A DNA stretch of 64,000 nucleotides from Deuterostichococcus epilithicus (lineage: Eukaryota > Chlorophyta > Trebouxiophyceae > Prasiolales > Stichococcaceae). Of the stretch, positions 12,628 through 23,366 are shown piece after piece. The translations under genes were made by a program, and so were the position numbers. The first letter of the stretch is position 1, and each line of letters opens with the position of its first letter. The notes below the pieces were generated by a model. The model did not search any database. It saw only the letters and a list, made by a program, of their open reading frames with translations, and was not told the origin of the DNA. The stretch covers positions 2,728,001 to 2,792,000 of the forward strand of contig JAVTLE010000013.1 in the NCBI GenBank assembly GCA_033439295.1, given 5' to 3'.

Positions 12628-13451
12628 CAGGCGACTGTTTGACATAGAGGAAATGAAGTAGATGATCTGCAAGAGAAGTAAAGTCAAGTCGCTTCGTTGC
12701 TGCAGCCACTGCTCGCTCGTTGCCTCTATTGTGCATGTGTGCGGAGATGGTTGGGCCCTCAATGATAAGCAGCAGCAGCATGCGCATCAATCATCGGCCA
12801 AGATATCGTGTCAGGGCACCGCACACCTTGTGCTTGTAACTCCTAGTGCAAATGAAGTGGTTCCCCTTCCATTGAGCCGCGACTCCAATGGAACGGAGTC
12901 GCGGCTTTCAAGGGGCGGCGTACTACACATTGGATCGCTCGAGCAGATCGCCATTTCGTCGATGCACAGCTGTAAATTGATGCGCGCGCGGTGAGCCAAG
13001 TACAGTAGCAGATTATCCCGTGGGGCAGCACATCAACGACACACCAAGTCTGAAACTGCCGCCGTCGGAAGGACGGGAAGCCCATCGATCGACCAGTGCG
13101 AACAGTTAGCAGGGCAGCTGCCCGACTTGCTTCCGACTGAGCAACTCTGTCCAAATCTGGTAGAACTATGCCAGTGGGCTGTCGCCAGCTCTCACAGAAG
13201 ATCGCCTCTGACATGGACCTTTGCTGCATGTCCTGCATCTGGCACTGAAAAAGCCGGCCGCTGACCTGGAAGATTAGCTCTAACAAGAAAGCAAAGCCTT
13301 TCTCACTTCGCAGCTCAGAACCGAGGCTGCGTTTCTTCTGAACCAGGATAGCTGGGAGTGGCACATGGTTTGATGAAACCAGGTTTCAGCCCTTCCAGCG
13401 CAAGGAGCAGGAGCTGGAACATGCCAAGCTCATTGCTTGTTTTCACCGCAG
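12628..13451. other. Spacer between CPSF160 and the TOR fragment
   Basis: There is no recognisable coding exon here. In particular there is no TOR FAT or HEAT sequence that would be expected upstream of an FRB domain. A TGTAA element, a common green-algal polyadenylation signal, occurs at 12835-12839, about 210 bases after the CPSF160 stop. A strong hairpin follows at 12874-12907. Confidence 0.5.
12867..12907 (+). other. Two overlapping, mutually exclusive hairpins downstream of CPSF160
   Basis: AGCCGCGACTCC at 12875-12886 pairs perfectly with GGAGTCGCGGCT at 12895-12906, with an 8-base loop. The left flank TTCCATTGAG (12867-12876) can instead pair with CTCCAATGGAA (12883-12893) with one bulged C. 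The two foldings share bases, so only one can form at a time. No protein or known RNA family is recognised. Confidence 0.6.
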
Positions 13452-14661
13452 GCGAGTAAGGAGCTCTACTTCGGCCGCCTGGCCATCCGCATGGCCATCC
13501 TTTGGCACGAAGTCTGGCAGGAGGCGCTGGTGGAGGCAAGCCGGCTCTACTTTGGCGAGTTCAATGTAGCCGGCATGCTGGCGGTGGTCATGCCGCTGCA
13601 CAACATGATGGAGAAGACGGGGTGACCCCGCCCCCTGAAGGAGATCGCCTTCGTCCGGGTGTGTGCAGATCCATAGAACCGCCTTGTAGATTGAGTCTTG
13701 CAGAACAAGTCTTGCAGATCACTACCGAATTGCGGGGCCTCCCGCGGCAGTGGCTTTGTGACGCACGGCTCAGCGAGGGCGGGGTCATCACAAGCATCGT
13801 TGCAGGCTTGCATGAGAGGGAGCTACAGCGCATGAGGCACCTGCGCAGTGGCGGGGTCTGCCATGCATACAGCATCTTATTCACACTGAAGCCAGCCCCG
13901 GTCTATGGACTGACAATACACGCTCGTCAGCGCAATAGCCGCTGAGGCCTAATGCCGTGCCGCCGAGCACATGGGCGGCCTGGCGTGGCGGCCGCTGGCG
14001 TTTCAGAGGGCACCACTGTTCCTCAAGCCATCATCTGGCCTGTACTGTCGCCTTTGCGGACGGCTGACTGTGTCAGTAAGAGTTCATTCACGAGAGGCTC
14101 GACTCTTGGAAAACAAGAACCCAACCGCCACCACTCATCTCCGACCCTGCGCAGGCATATGGCCGCGAGCTCAACGAAGTGGCCGAGTGATGCAACGCAA
14201 GATTGTTGTGCCTAATTCTGTCGCATTTTCTGCGATTGGAGCAGAGCGGGCGGGCGGGGGAGCGGCGCAAACCGCAAACACCGCAAGGCATCAGCGGGCG
14301 CAATAAATCAGTAAGAGCCTTCCCCTTCTCGGTTCTCCCGCAGGCGTATGGCCGCGAGCTCAGTGAGGCAGGGGAGTGGTGCCGCAAGTACCGGCTGTCG
14401 CGCAAGAACTACGACCTGTACCAGGCCTGGGACCTGTACTACCACGTCTTCAAGCGCATCAGAAAGCAGCTGCCGCAACTGACCACCCTGGAGCTGCAGC
14501 ACGCGCCCTTCCCGCCGCCCAGCCCTCCACCTTTGCCGTCACTGCCCCCACCTCTGGCGCCGCCGCCTGTCTTGTCACCTGTGCCATCACCGGCGCCGCC
14601 GCCCGGCCCGCCGCCTGCGCCTACACTATCCCCGCTGGCTCCCGCGCTCGTGCGTGCACAG
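13452..14661 (+). pseudogene. Orphan TOR kinase fragment: FRB domain plus proline-rich linker, with an in-frame TGA
   Basis: Two phase-0 exons, 13452-13658 and 14344-14661, with normal AG and GT ends, encode a full FKBP-rapamycin-binding domain of target of rapamycin. Visible blocks are [59 protein letters not shown] and [16 protein letters not shown]. The Ser, Phe, Trp and Tyr that line the rapamycin pocket in mTOR are present; the usual Thr before QAW is Tyr. A TGA at 13623-13625 sits between conserved codons on both sides. The second exon continues into about 45 Pro-rich residues and ends ALVRAQ, where the family continues with the kinase domain. Neither FAT/HEAT nor kinase exons are in the window. 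A broken duplicate is most likely; a sequencing error cannot be excluded. Confidence 0.75.
14083..14203 (+). repeat. Exon-edge echo of the TOR-fragment exon at 14344
   Basis: 14149-14203 matches 14339-14391, the acceptor and first ~48 bases of the FRB exon. About 43 of 53 aligned bases agree by hand count, with one 2-base gap. It reads AYGRELNEVAE and then stops. A further match (CAGTAAGAG) at 14084 versus 14309 suggests that part of the preceding intron was copied too. Confidence 0.85.
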
Positions 14662-15372
14662 GTGCCTTCACCTTCTTGCTCGTCTCCTTCCATCAACTTC
14701 ATTCGTAAAGTCACCAAGAAAAGGTGTGAAGGGTTGTAGCAGATTTCTCATGCTTCGCCTGCCATGTTTCAAACGAGGCACTCGCCAGGGCAGCTCCACA
14801 TCCCAGCAGGCATTGCAATGTTGAGGATTTCCACGACGTCTGAGAGCGGGGGCGGTGGGGGGTCACTGCCGGCAGCAAGGCCTGTCGTCTAGGTTGTGGC
14901 TCCGTCCTGACAGGGACGGTGAAAACGTCACATGTCAGCAACTCGTCAGCAAGTAAGGTTAGCATCACTCTGCGTCTCCGACCACATGAGCGTGTGACCT
15001 CGGCTGTGCTCATCAAGATGTACCCGATGACGTCCTTCCACACGGTGAGGCTGGCGGCTGATCATACCTGCGGCGGCATGAATGCCGTGGCCGAAGGCTG
15101 GGCTGCGGCCAGCAGAGCCGCAACAAACGCTGCTCGCGCATGTGGGCAACACAGCGACTGAGGTGCAGCACTGCCGATGCACAACACTCAGCTGCAGCAC
15201 GAAGACGACCTCTGGGTCACCCTGTCTCATGCAATGCGGCCATGATAGCTCCACAGATGGCCTTTTGCTGCTGGTCGACAAATTTGGACATTCCATAGGT
15301 ATTTCGATTATGCCCGAGCTTATAATGCACCATACACTGCATGCGCCAAGCTGCTTGAGGTGCTGATGCGCT
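14662..15372. other. Spacer between the TOR fragment and the F-box gene
   Basis: I searched this stretch for the conserved start of the TOR kinase domain expected after ALVRAQ (an ELAVPGTY-like block) and did not see it in any plus frame. No other coding exon is convincing. It separates two convergent 3' ends. Confidence 0.5.
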
Positions 15373-18300
15373 TTACTTCACTGCCACCTGCTTTGCCACC
15401 TTTGCTGCTTCCCGCTTTGCCTGTAGTGAAGGCAAACCAGCAGGCTCAAGGAATCGTCATGCTGCTAATATCGAAGCTTATTTAAATCTATTATCATAAA
15501 GCTGCATGCCACGCTTGGCGCCAGCTGCACGAGCAGCTGAAGACACCTCGCCAGGATTGACATAAGCCCCGAGACATGATCTGCCAGTACTTGCAGTGCA
15601 TGAAGAACCAGTGGCGACGCTCGCACCTTCCGCTCTTGCACAGCCGCGCTGCTCTTCTTTGCTGCCAGTGCTGCCTGCTGCAGCTCCTTCGCCTCCTGCT
15701 TTGCCGCCTTCTTGACCGCCTTTGCCGCCCGTTTTGCTTCCTGCAGAATAAGGCACACGCACAGAATATTCGAAATCATTGATCCACGACTTTCATATTG
15801 CCACGAATCATCAGCCTGATGAGCAAGCGAGGCTGGCGAATCGGGTAACTCTCGCACTGGAGCTCTTGCTTGGCTGATGGGGGACATTCCACTGGCGCAA
15901 ACGGTGCGCGCCGCTGGACGCTGCATGTCAAGGCTACCCGAATGCTTTGCTCATTGTAAGAGTCCGACATCAAACGTCTGTGTGCTATTCTGCAGGTGTG
16001 GTGGCACAGCAAAGAACACCGTTTTGGCTGCCGGCACCGCAGATCATGTATAATGCCGTGCACCTCCGTCTCCAGACAGACTGAATGAAGAAACGTTGCT
16101 TCAAGAAACGGAGAAACGCACCCGCTCTGATGCGCGCCGCTGCTTCTCCTCCTGCTTGGCGGCCGCAACCGCTTTCCTCTCTGCGGCTGCTGCCCGCCGC
16201 TCTGCCGCTGCCGCCTCCTTCTTCTCGTTCGGCGGCACCAAGGCATGCATGTCAAATCAAATAGTGTTCAGATCCACACAATTGTCTCTGCCCTTGGGCA
16301 GCTCCTCGCCCTGCGGCAATAATGTCAATTGGCTGTGCAGCGGAGGGCAGTCGATGTGCTGCTTGATGCTACAACATGTTGATGGACACAGCGCAGGTCG
16401 ATCATGGCATCTCGCACCCGCCTGGCATGCAGCAGGTGAAGCTGAGAGCACGCATGAAAAGTATGCTTGGCCTTCCTTTGATCAGATGATCAGGAAATGA
16501 CCATCCACGCAGGGCCAACCTCACCAGCTCTGCCATGCTGGAGACGCCGTGGTACTTCTGCAGCAGCGGTGCCAACGCGGCGCCCCAGAAGAAGTGCCGG
16601 GTGACGGTTCCGTACCTGTCCAGAAGCTGGCTGCTTTCAAGCGAAAAGCTTGACCGTGTGTTGCGATACAGAAACAAAGCTGCAGACCGACTGCAATCTG
16701 CGGTGCGATGGGCATCTGTAAGATCGTACTCGGCATGCAACGCACGTAACGGTAGGATTGCTGAGGCGCAAGACAGCTCACTTCTGAAAAGACGCACCAG
16801 CGGTTCCACATCTCGGTCTCGTTGTACGGCACGCCGGCCTTGTAGCACTCCTCCAGCGGGATGCTGGTCAGCTTCTTGATGTTCTTTGTGCTGTGTTGTT
16901 GTGCATTGCATCATTGCATTCACGACGGATTTGCACCAGCCGGTTCTAGACATGAAGTCGACCGCCATACCACAATGCAGCTGCAGTGTTTACATCCTGG
17001 CATGCAGAAAGCGAAGTGCCGGCAGAACGGCATCTGGCGCCTGCAAGCAAGGGCGCTGGCTACGATGCATTCACAGGTACCCCAAAGATGCTCAGGTGTA
17101 TGCCCGCATTGCCGGCGCACCTGACTGTGCTGGTGTACAGACAGTCTGCAAAGCCATCAGGCAGGCTGTCAGAGCCAATGCTCGCATCACACGAGGGCGA
17201 GCAAAGAAAGGTGGTCCAGAGGACAGCAGCAGTAGCTCAAACAACGTGCCGCACCAGTACACGCGCGGACGCCAAATGGCCAGTACACCTGCGAACATTG
17301 ATCAGTCCTTCTGCACTCAGCACCCGGCAATCTATTCGACGTCATGCCGCCCAACCTTCGCGTAACGATGTCGCAGCATGCAGCAGCGAGCGCATGTCTG
17401 TCACCTTCCTCGTCTGCGGCCTGGCTTTGCAGAGCTGGCAGTCATTGAATGCCAGCAGCTTGACCTGCGACATGTTCGCACCTCATCCCTCATCCATGCC
17501 CGAGTGGAGCAATGACGATGAATCAGTCCTTCACACGCTATTGATTGAGACAAGGAGGCAGCTTGACGGCTCTTTGCAATCAAGCTGTGGCACCGTAGCA
17601 TGGGTGGCATGGAGCAGCCGCATGCATGCAGGGTCCCACCTTCTGCCGTGCGGAGCGCTGCTTCTTCTCTGCGCCAGCCACTGTCTTAGCGTACTTGGCC
17701 GATCGCTTGACCGCCGTTCTGCACGCAAAGCAGCATGAGTGGCCGTCTGCGTGCATGTAAAAAGCGCCGTGGGAAAGTCCTTTCTGCTTGCCCTGTACAT
17801 GTCACGTCTGCGCGTCGGATGTGGCACATGCCGGCAGCTGCAGAGCCTTGCTTGATCGTGCAGCGTCTCTCGTTTGAGGTGCACTGCAGATGCTGGAGGA
17901 GGCCCGCTAACCATGCAGTCTCCCAGATATCGACGTTGGCTTCGTCACTCAGGATGCGGTTGAGGTCCTTGCAGGTCAGCGCCAGGTGGAACAGCACGCT
18001 CACGTCCCTGGCGCTGACGTGCGTGGCCACCGAGCGCAGCAGCACCAGCAGGATCTCGTCTGGAAGATCTGCGATGCGTGACACGCTCGAATGTTATTTG
18101 GATCTCAGATTTAAAATGTGCTCTGGTCGCCTGCATGCAGCGCATGGCAGACACCTCGCCGCATGCACTGGAACAGCGCTGAACTCAGCGGTGTGTGCCA
18201 CCATGGCGCAACGTGCGTGCGTGCAGTCGAAAAGCGATATTAAATGCATCTCGAACCATTATGTCTTCCTTCATGCCCTCATGTAGCTTGTGCCCCTCGT

Positions 18301-18533
18301 TCCAGTGCTAAACACCAAACTCAAAATACTGTGGCACTCATGTTACCTGCAAGGCCTGCTGAGGCCGCGTCGCTCCGCAGCGTCACCCGATGCACATCGA
18401 CTAGATGCAACAGCTCGTCCTTCTTCTTGGACTGCAGCCCTGTCTCGGAGACTCCGGCGCCTTGAAGGCAAGCGAGGATCTGCTGCTTGGTGAACATGCT
18501 GGAGCGCTTCGGACGCTTTGCAGCGGGCGCCAT
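15373..18533 (-). CDS. F-box protein with SAP-like N-terminus and Lys/Ala-rich C-terminal helix
   Basis: Predicted substrate adaptor of an SCF-type ubiquitin ligase. The ATG at 18533 opens an exon (to ~18347) with a nuclear-type basic start (AAKRPKR) and a SAP-like helix pair (KQQILACLQGAGV...KKDELLHLV). The next exon (18068-17914) is a clear F-box: LPDEILLVLLRSV, LALTCKDLNRIL. Then come short exons at ~17712-17632, 17470-17407 (with NDCQLCKARP) and ~17292 (VYWPFGVR), forming a small Cys motif seen in some algal and fungal F-box proteins. They are followed by ~16850-16802 (NIKKLTSIPLEECYKAG), ~16625-16500 (GTVTRHFFWGAAL), and charged coiled regions at ~16242-16130 and 15745-15620. The last exon ends in TAA at 15373-15375. 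The substrate is unknown. Confidence 0.65.
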
Positions 18534-18868
18534 GACGGCACAATGCATCAGAGGAGCACCCGATGCCCTGAACTCTCTGAATTGGATCTGCGGCTTGCGA
18601 GACAGTCCGAGTTGAAGCACAGCACGCCAGCCTCGATTGTCCAAGGAGATCCCAGCGGATTGACGACCCTTGCCGAAATGGCCCTTTGCCGTGAATGTAG
18701 GTATGGCCCCGGCAGAGCGCGGCGGAGAGAAAGGTGCCGCAATGCCGCATGACAAGACTGTCCGTCTGGTAGCTGCCAACGGGTGCTGCCAACCCAAACC
18801 TCAAACATCAGCACCAGATTAAATCAGGGTCATATTGTGTCACGGTTGCAGCCAGCACGGCCGCAGCG
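18534..18868. promoter_or_regulatory. Shared upstream region of the F-box and amidohydrolase genes
   Basis: The start codons of the minus-strand F-box gene (18533) and the plus-strand amidohydrolase gene (18869) are only about 335 bases apart and divergent. Both promoters must lie in or overlap this gap unless there are distant 5' exons. I see no clear TATA box or repeated operator. Confidence 0.45.
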
Positions 18869-21800
18869 ATGTGCGGACCTGGCGTTTGCATCGTGGTCGT
18901 TTCAATCTTTGGCCTGATGAGGACAGCGGCTACTCTGGATGCAGCAATGACCAAAGGCATATTGCATGGCATCACCGCAGAGCGGCTCGAAGCCCAGGTG
19001 CGTGCTGCATAGGCTTGCAATGTGACGCAGCAACTTGCTTATGTTGACTGACAGTCGCGATACTCCATCACCTTCGTCCAAACCCTTTGGATCATGCACC
19101 AAGCAACATTAGAGCACACTGCAGCAAACACGCAGATACTGGAGCTGGCATCAATTTCGGACAGCCCTGCCCCCAGCGTCACCCGGCTTGTCTTTACAGA
19201 CCGCGACATGGAGGCGCGCAGGTGTGGAAGTATGGCATGGCATGGCATGGCATGGCATGGCGTGGCGTGGCATGGCATGGCATGGCATGGCATGCCGGCA
19301 GGCTGCACACCACTGCAGAGGATCACGAAGTGTAACATCATATGTTTGACCATGCGTGCTTGGTGTGCTCTCTTTCAACACGCTTGAATCACATGTGCAG
19401 CCACATAAAGGGCCTGATGAGGAAGGCGGGCCTGCGCATTCGCGAGGACGTGATGGGCAACATGTTTGGCCGCTGGGAGGGCTCACAGCCCGGCGCAGGT
19501 GACATGTGCAGCAGCCTTGCAGTCTTGCATGCGACGCCGGTGTGCCTACCTGGCAAGTTTGAGCTCGCTGCGGTCGTGACACTCCGGATTCCATCGTCTG
19601 CATGGCACCCTAGGGTCGACTGCACTCCTCAGTCTGCCGACACCATCTTCTGAATGCCGCACAGCCATCAGAAACTCACATGCAGCATCAATTCCGCCCC
19701 TCGCTGCAGGCGTGGTGGCGTCAGGCTCGCATTCGGACAGCATTGTGAGGGGCGGCGCGTATGACGGCGCACTCGGCGTCATCGGCGCCATCGCGGCGGT
19801 GCAGGCGCTGCGGGACGCGGGCTTTGCGCCAGCCAAGCCGCTGCAGGTGGTCATGTTCGCCACCGAGGAGGCCTCGCGCTTCAGCGTGCCATGCCTCGGC
19901 AGGTGGGTCACTCCAGCACATGGCTGCACGGACGCGATCAGGCGTCCGGACGGACTTGACATGGATCCAGCATGCATCCACCTCGCCGACCCAATGCTGC
20001 ACAAGGCTGCACGCTGCATTTGAGGTCCCAAATGCAGTAGATGCAGACCCTGCAACCTGTTGCGCAGCCGCGGCATCTCGGGGGTGATCGACCCCGCCAT
20101 CCTGGACACGCGGTTGGACGAGAACGGCACCAGCTATGCGCAGGCCGCGCGCGCCGCCGGCTTTGTCGCTGAGTCTGCTCAGGTAAGGGCGTTGCCACAG
20201 GCAGTTCGCCACTGCCACTGCCAGACATACATCTGCTGATGTGTGACAGTGCAGCCTTCTCGTGAGTGCCCATGCGATCTGTTCTTCTGCTCCGTTGAGG
20301 CACATAGACACTGCCCGCTTCAGCACGCGCAACTGCTCACCTCAGCACTGACGCCTGCCTGCCTTCCACAATCGAAAAGGGGCTCACCCTGCGGCAGCGC
20401 AGCTATGGTGCGAGCAACAGATGCGGACGTCGCCAGCGCACTGTGCCTCGATGCACCGACACCGAGCTCATGGCAAGCTGCGATTCCACACAGGCATATG
20501 CGGAGCAGACGCTGCACCGGCCGGAAGACAAGATCGACGCCTTTCTGGAGTTGCACATCGAGCAGGGCCCCATCCTGGAGGAGCAGGGCACGAAGGTGGG
20601 TGCTTGGGCGTTTGCAGTCAACAGACACCGGTCAGCCTTGCTGTCATGTGTACATCGCTGGAGCGCAGAATGAAAAGACGCGCTTGAGGTTCCACTCATG
20701 TGCTAGCCGACTGTGCATCAGGTGGGCATTGTCACGGCTATCGCGGCGCCCGCGATGATCCGCGTAGAGTTTGACGGCGCCGGCGGCCATGGTGGCGGCA
20801 TGCCCATGCATGGCAGGTGCATGTGTTTCACCTATCCCCTAGGGAAGGTCGACACGGCAGGCTTTGGGGCTGTTCCTGTCTTGTTGTGGCTGAGCTCTGC
20901 CGCTTGCACTCTGTGCGCCACCATAGCGCGTCCTGGACAGGGGGGTGTGCTCAGGTCTAACAGAGGTTGCAAGCGGGGTCAGCGCCACATAGACTGCGAC
21001 GTTGGCCCGGCCTGCTGCAGCCAGAGTCACGCAGGCTGAACAAGCATCTCTGTGACCCCACAGGAACGACCCGGCTCTGGCGGCCGCTGAGCTGTCACTG
21101 GCCATCGAGAAGGCAGCGTGGGGCACAGGTGTGCTGGTCTCCGCGGCTCAGAATGGAAATCAGGAAATGTCGAGCTTCTTCAGAACGTGCAGCCAGCCTG
21201 CTCTGGTGCCCCCAGCCTGCATTCGCATTGTCGAACAGGCTGTTGCAGCATCAACCATGGCCTCGACAGTATGGGTTAGGGTCTGGGACATGCGGCATTT
21301 GATGCTGCACGATGGCACCGCAGGCGCCACCGAGACGGTTGCGACGGTTGGTCTCTGGGAGCAGGAGCCCAACATCTACAATGCAATCCCCCGCAAGGTG
21401 CTGCTTGTGCAATCTCTTCAAGGAACGTTGCTGCTTGCCGCTGGCAGGTACTGCACCTTCAGTCACAACTCCTGCAATTCCATGAGGAGGACACTCACAC
21501 TTCAGCATTTCAGCACTGGCCCAACTGAAGGAGACTCGCTCAAACGGTTTTGGAACTTCCTGATTGCACTGGCAGGTGCGGATCGATGTGGACATCCGCG
21601 ACACCGACGATGCGCGGCGGGACAGCGTCATGCAGGCGGCATTCAGCGCGGCAGAGGAGATTGCCGCGCGGCGCAAGTGCGGCCTGCGGACCGAAACAGT
21701 GTTCGCCTACCCGGCCGCCACCAGCGATCCACCGGTTCGGGCCTCAAAGGGGAAATTCCTCCCTTCTTCTTAGATTGCATACTGTATGTGAAAACAGCCA

Positions 21801-22931
21801 GCTGGCTGGCGCAACTTGCTGCGGTGGCCATATGCGCCGGGAGAGTGATCCTCGTCAGCCATGGCCAGATCTGGCAGCAAACGCCGCTGACCAAGATTCT
21901 CAGCAGGTGCTTTGTGAAGCCCGCTTATGTTGCCGGCTGCCGCATCATGCCAGCTGCACGAGTGGACCGGAGTCAAGACACTGCCCACAAGGCATGAGAC
22001 TTGCGCATCAGTGTGTGAGTCGCATCTGGAGACCAAACCTGGTTCGGCTGTCCCGCAGATCGTGGAGGCCCTGCATTTGGCGGCGGACGAGAATCTGTGG
22101 TCGCTCAATGGCAGTTTCAACGACTTGAAAACCTGCCCCTTCTCCGCCAGCCCGCAGATTGTGGCGGCGGTGGATAATATTGATTTCTCTCTGGACGGTC
22201 TGCCAGGGTGGCAAAAACACGGTGGCATTTATGTTGGTTGAGAATGCAGTCGAGCAAGTTCTAAAGCCTCGAGCTGTGAGATAGGTACCAATTCTTGACA
22301 GTAATCACCCTGTCTCGCAGATCGTGGAGGCGGTGCAGGCGGCGGCGGATGTTGTGGGCGCCAGCAGCATGCGCATGATCAGCCGCGGGTATCACGACAG
22401 CGGGCTCATGGCGCAGATCGCGCCCGTCGGCATGGTCTTCATACCCTGCCGGTGTGTCAGCGGCGTGGACAGCGTCTGCTTGCAGTGTAACGGCGCGGAG
22501 ACTGCGGGCAGCTACTGACGAATTTTTTTCAGGCCTGCACCTGAGGCATGGCGCTCATGCAGCAGTTCTGTGTGCGAGCGCTGAATTGTCAGATGAGTGA
22601 ACTTCCCTGAAGCACGCTCAGGCGCCCAGCGCAGTCTGAGAGCAGCTGCTGCATTTTGCTGCTGCACGAGGATGACGCAACATCAGCACATGTCGTCTGC
22701 TGTTGGGAACCTTCTAGCATTTCGAATGCAGTCGACAAACGTTCTCACTAGCTGCGGGAACAAGAATCTGATGGAAACCGGTGGCCACCCTGCAGGAAAG
22801 GACTGAGCCACCACCCAGACGAGTACGCCACCCCGGACCACATGGAGGCGGGCGTGCGCACGCTGGCGCTGGCGCTCGCGCGGCTGGCGGGCAGCGCAAA
22901 TATCAGCGGCTCTGCCAGGACCGAGCTATAA
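18869..22931 (+). CDS. UAH: Ureidoglycolate amidohydrolase (M20-family metalloenzyme)
   Basis: Catalyses the last step of ureide (purine) breakdown, ureidoglycolate to glyoxylate, CO2 and ammonia. Approximate exons: 18869-18997, 19125-19221, 19401-19498, 19710-19902, 20070-20180, 20497-20595, 20720-20817, 21063-21126, 21334-21397, 21575-21737, 22321-22450, 22795-22931 (TAA). The N-terminus is hydrophobic ([11 protein letters not shown]), fitting entry into the secretory system, as plant UAH is ER-located. Metal and substrate sites are visible: [44 protein letters not shown], and [10 protein letters not shown]. Segments such as [10 protein letters not shown] and the final [15 protein letters not shown] favour UAH over allantoate amidohydrolase. 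It is divergent from the F-box gene. The intron before 22321 contains exon-edge echoes, and intron 2 contains a GGCAT repeat. Confidence 0.88.
19233..19294 (+). repeat. (GGCAT)n pentanucleotide repeat in an amidohydrolase intron
   Basis: About twelve units of GGCAT/GGCGT run from 19233 to 19294, starting about a dozen bases after the donor of the second exon. Two or three units carry a CAT-to-CGT change. It is a simple slippage repeat and lies wholly within the intron. Confidence 0.9.
22052..22187 (+). repeat. Exon-edge echoes of the amidohydrolase exon at 22321
   Basis: Two copies of the acceptor and exon start lie upstream in the same intron. 22052-22088 reads [11 protein letters not shown] and agrees with 22314-22350 at about 30 of 37 bases. 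About 22149-22187 reads QIVAAVD. The real exon reads (Q)[13 protein letters not shown]. Each copy keeps CGCAG before the exon-like part and so offers a competing acceptor. Confidence 0.85.
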
Positions 22932-23366
22932 TGCGCCGGCTCTTGCGCGGCTCGCGGGTCGCGACACCCCGTGGTGAAACACTAGAGAACCAAGCTGAAA
23001 TTACAGTAATCTCAGTAATTTCAGAACCCAGCTGAAATTACACTATAGTGATGGGGTCGGCGGTAAGGTGGGTGGTCGACCTGAGCCCTCCTGGTGTTCC
23101 AGCTGGGGGTAAGCAACTGCCCATTATTGACTTGAATTAGCATTGAAATCGGCGTGAAACAGCACTCGTTGGCAGCATATAAACATTAGGATTGAAACTT
23201 CTGCACCATCGGTCTGCGAGGTCGGTCACCACGGCCAACACCAAAACGCTGTAGTTGAGAAAACGCTGTAGTTGTTCAGAGAGTCCGATCAGCAAGGCTG
23301 GTTGAAACCCACGAGTAGCATGTCTCTCGTGGACTGGAATCAAAACAGGAGTCATCTGCGACCATC
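22932..23366. other. Spacer between convergent amidohydrolase and F-box-like genes
   Basis: No exon is recognised here. Besides the inverted repeat noted separately, a 16-17 base unit with AAAACGCTGTAGTTG occurs twice in tandem at about 23243-23274. The two flanking genes converge on this gap. Confidence 0.55.
22995..23050 (+). other. Inverted and direct repeats just after the amidohydrolase stop
   Basis: CTGAAATTAC (22995-23004) pairs perfectly with GTAATTTCAG (23015-23024) across a 10-base loop. The block AGCTGAAATTACA is then repeated directly at about 23030-23042 and runs into the perfect palindrome CACTATAGTG (23041-23050). It begins about 60 bases after the stop codon and is AT-rich compared with its surroundings. 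It probably lies in the 3' UTR or just beyond it. Confidence 0.6.

Noticed and set aside
13623-13625. TGA read as selenocysteine or another amino acid
   Set aside because: Several intact genes in the window end with TGA, and TOR proteins have no selenocysteine here; a nonsense change or base error is simpler.
21225-21275. A possible third upstream echo ([10 protein letters not shown]) of the amidohydrolase exon at 22321
   Set aside because: Similarity is short, lacks the acceptor, and lies on the far side of two other exons, so chance is likely.
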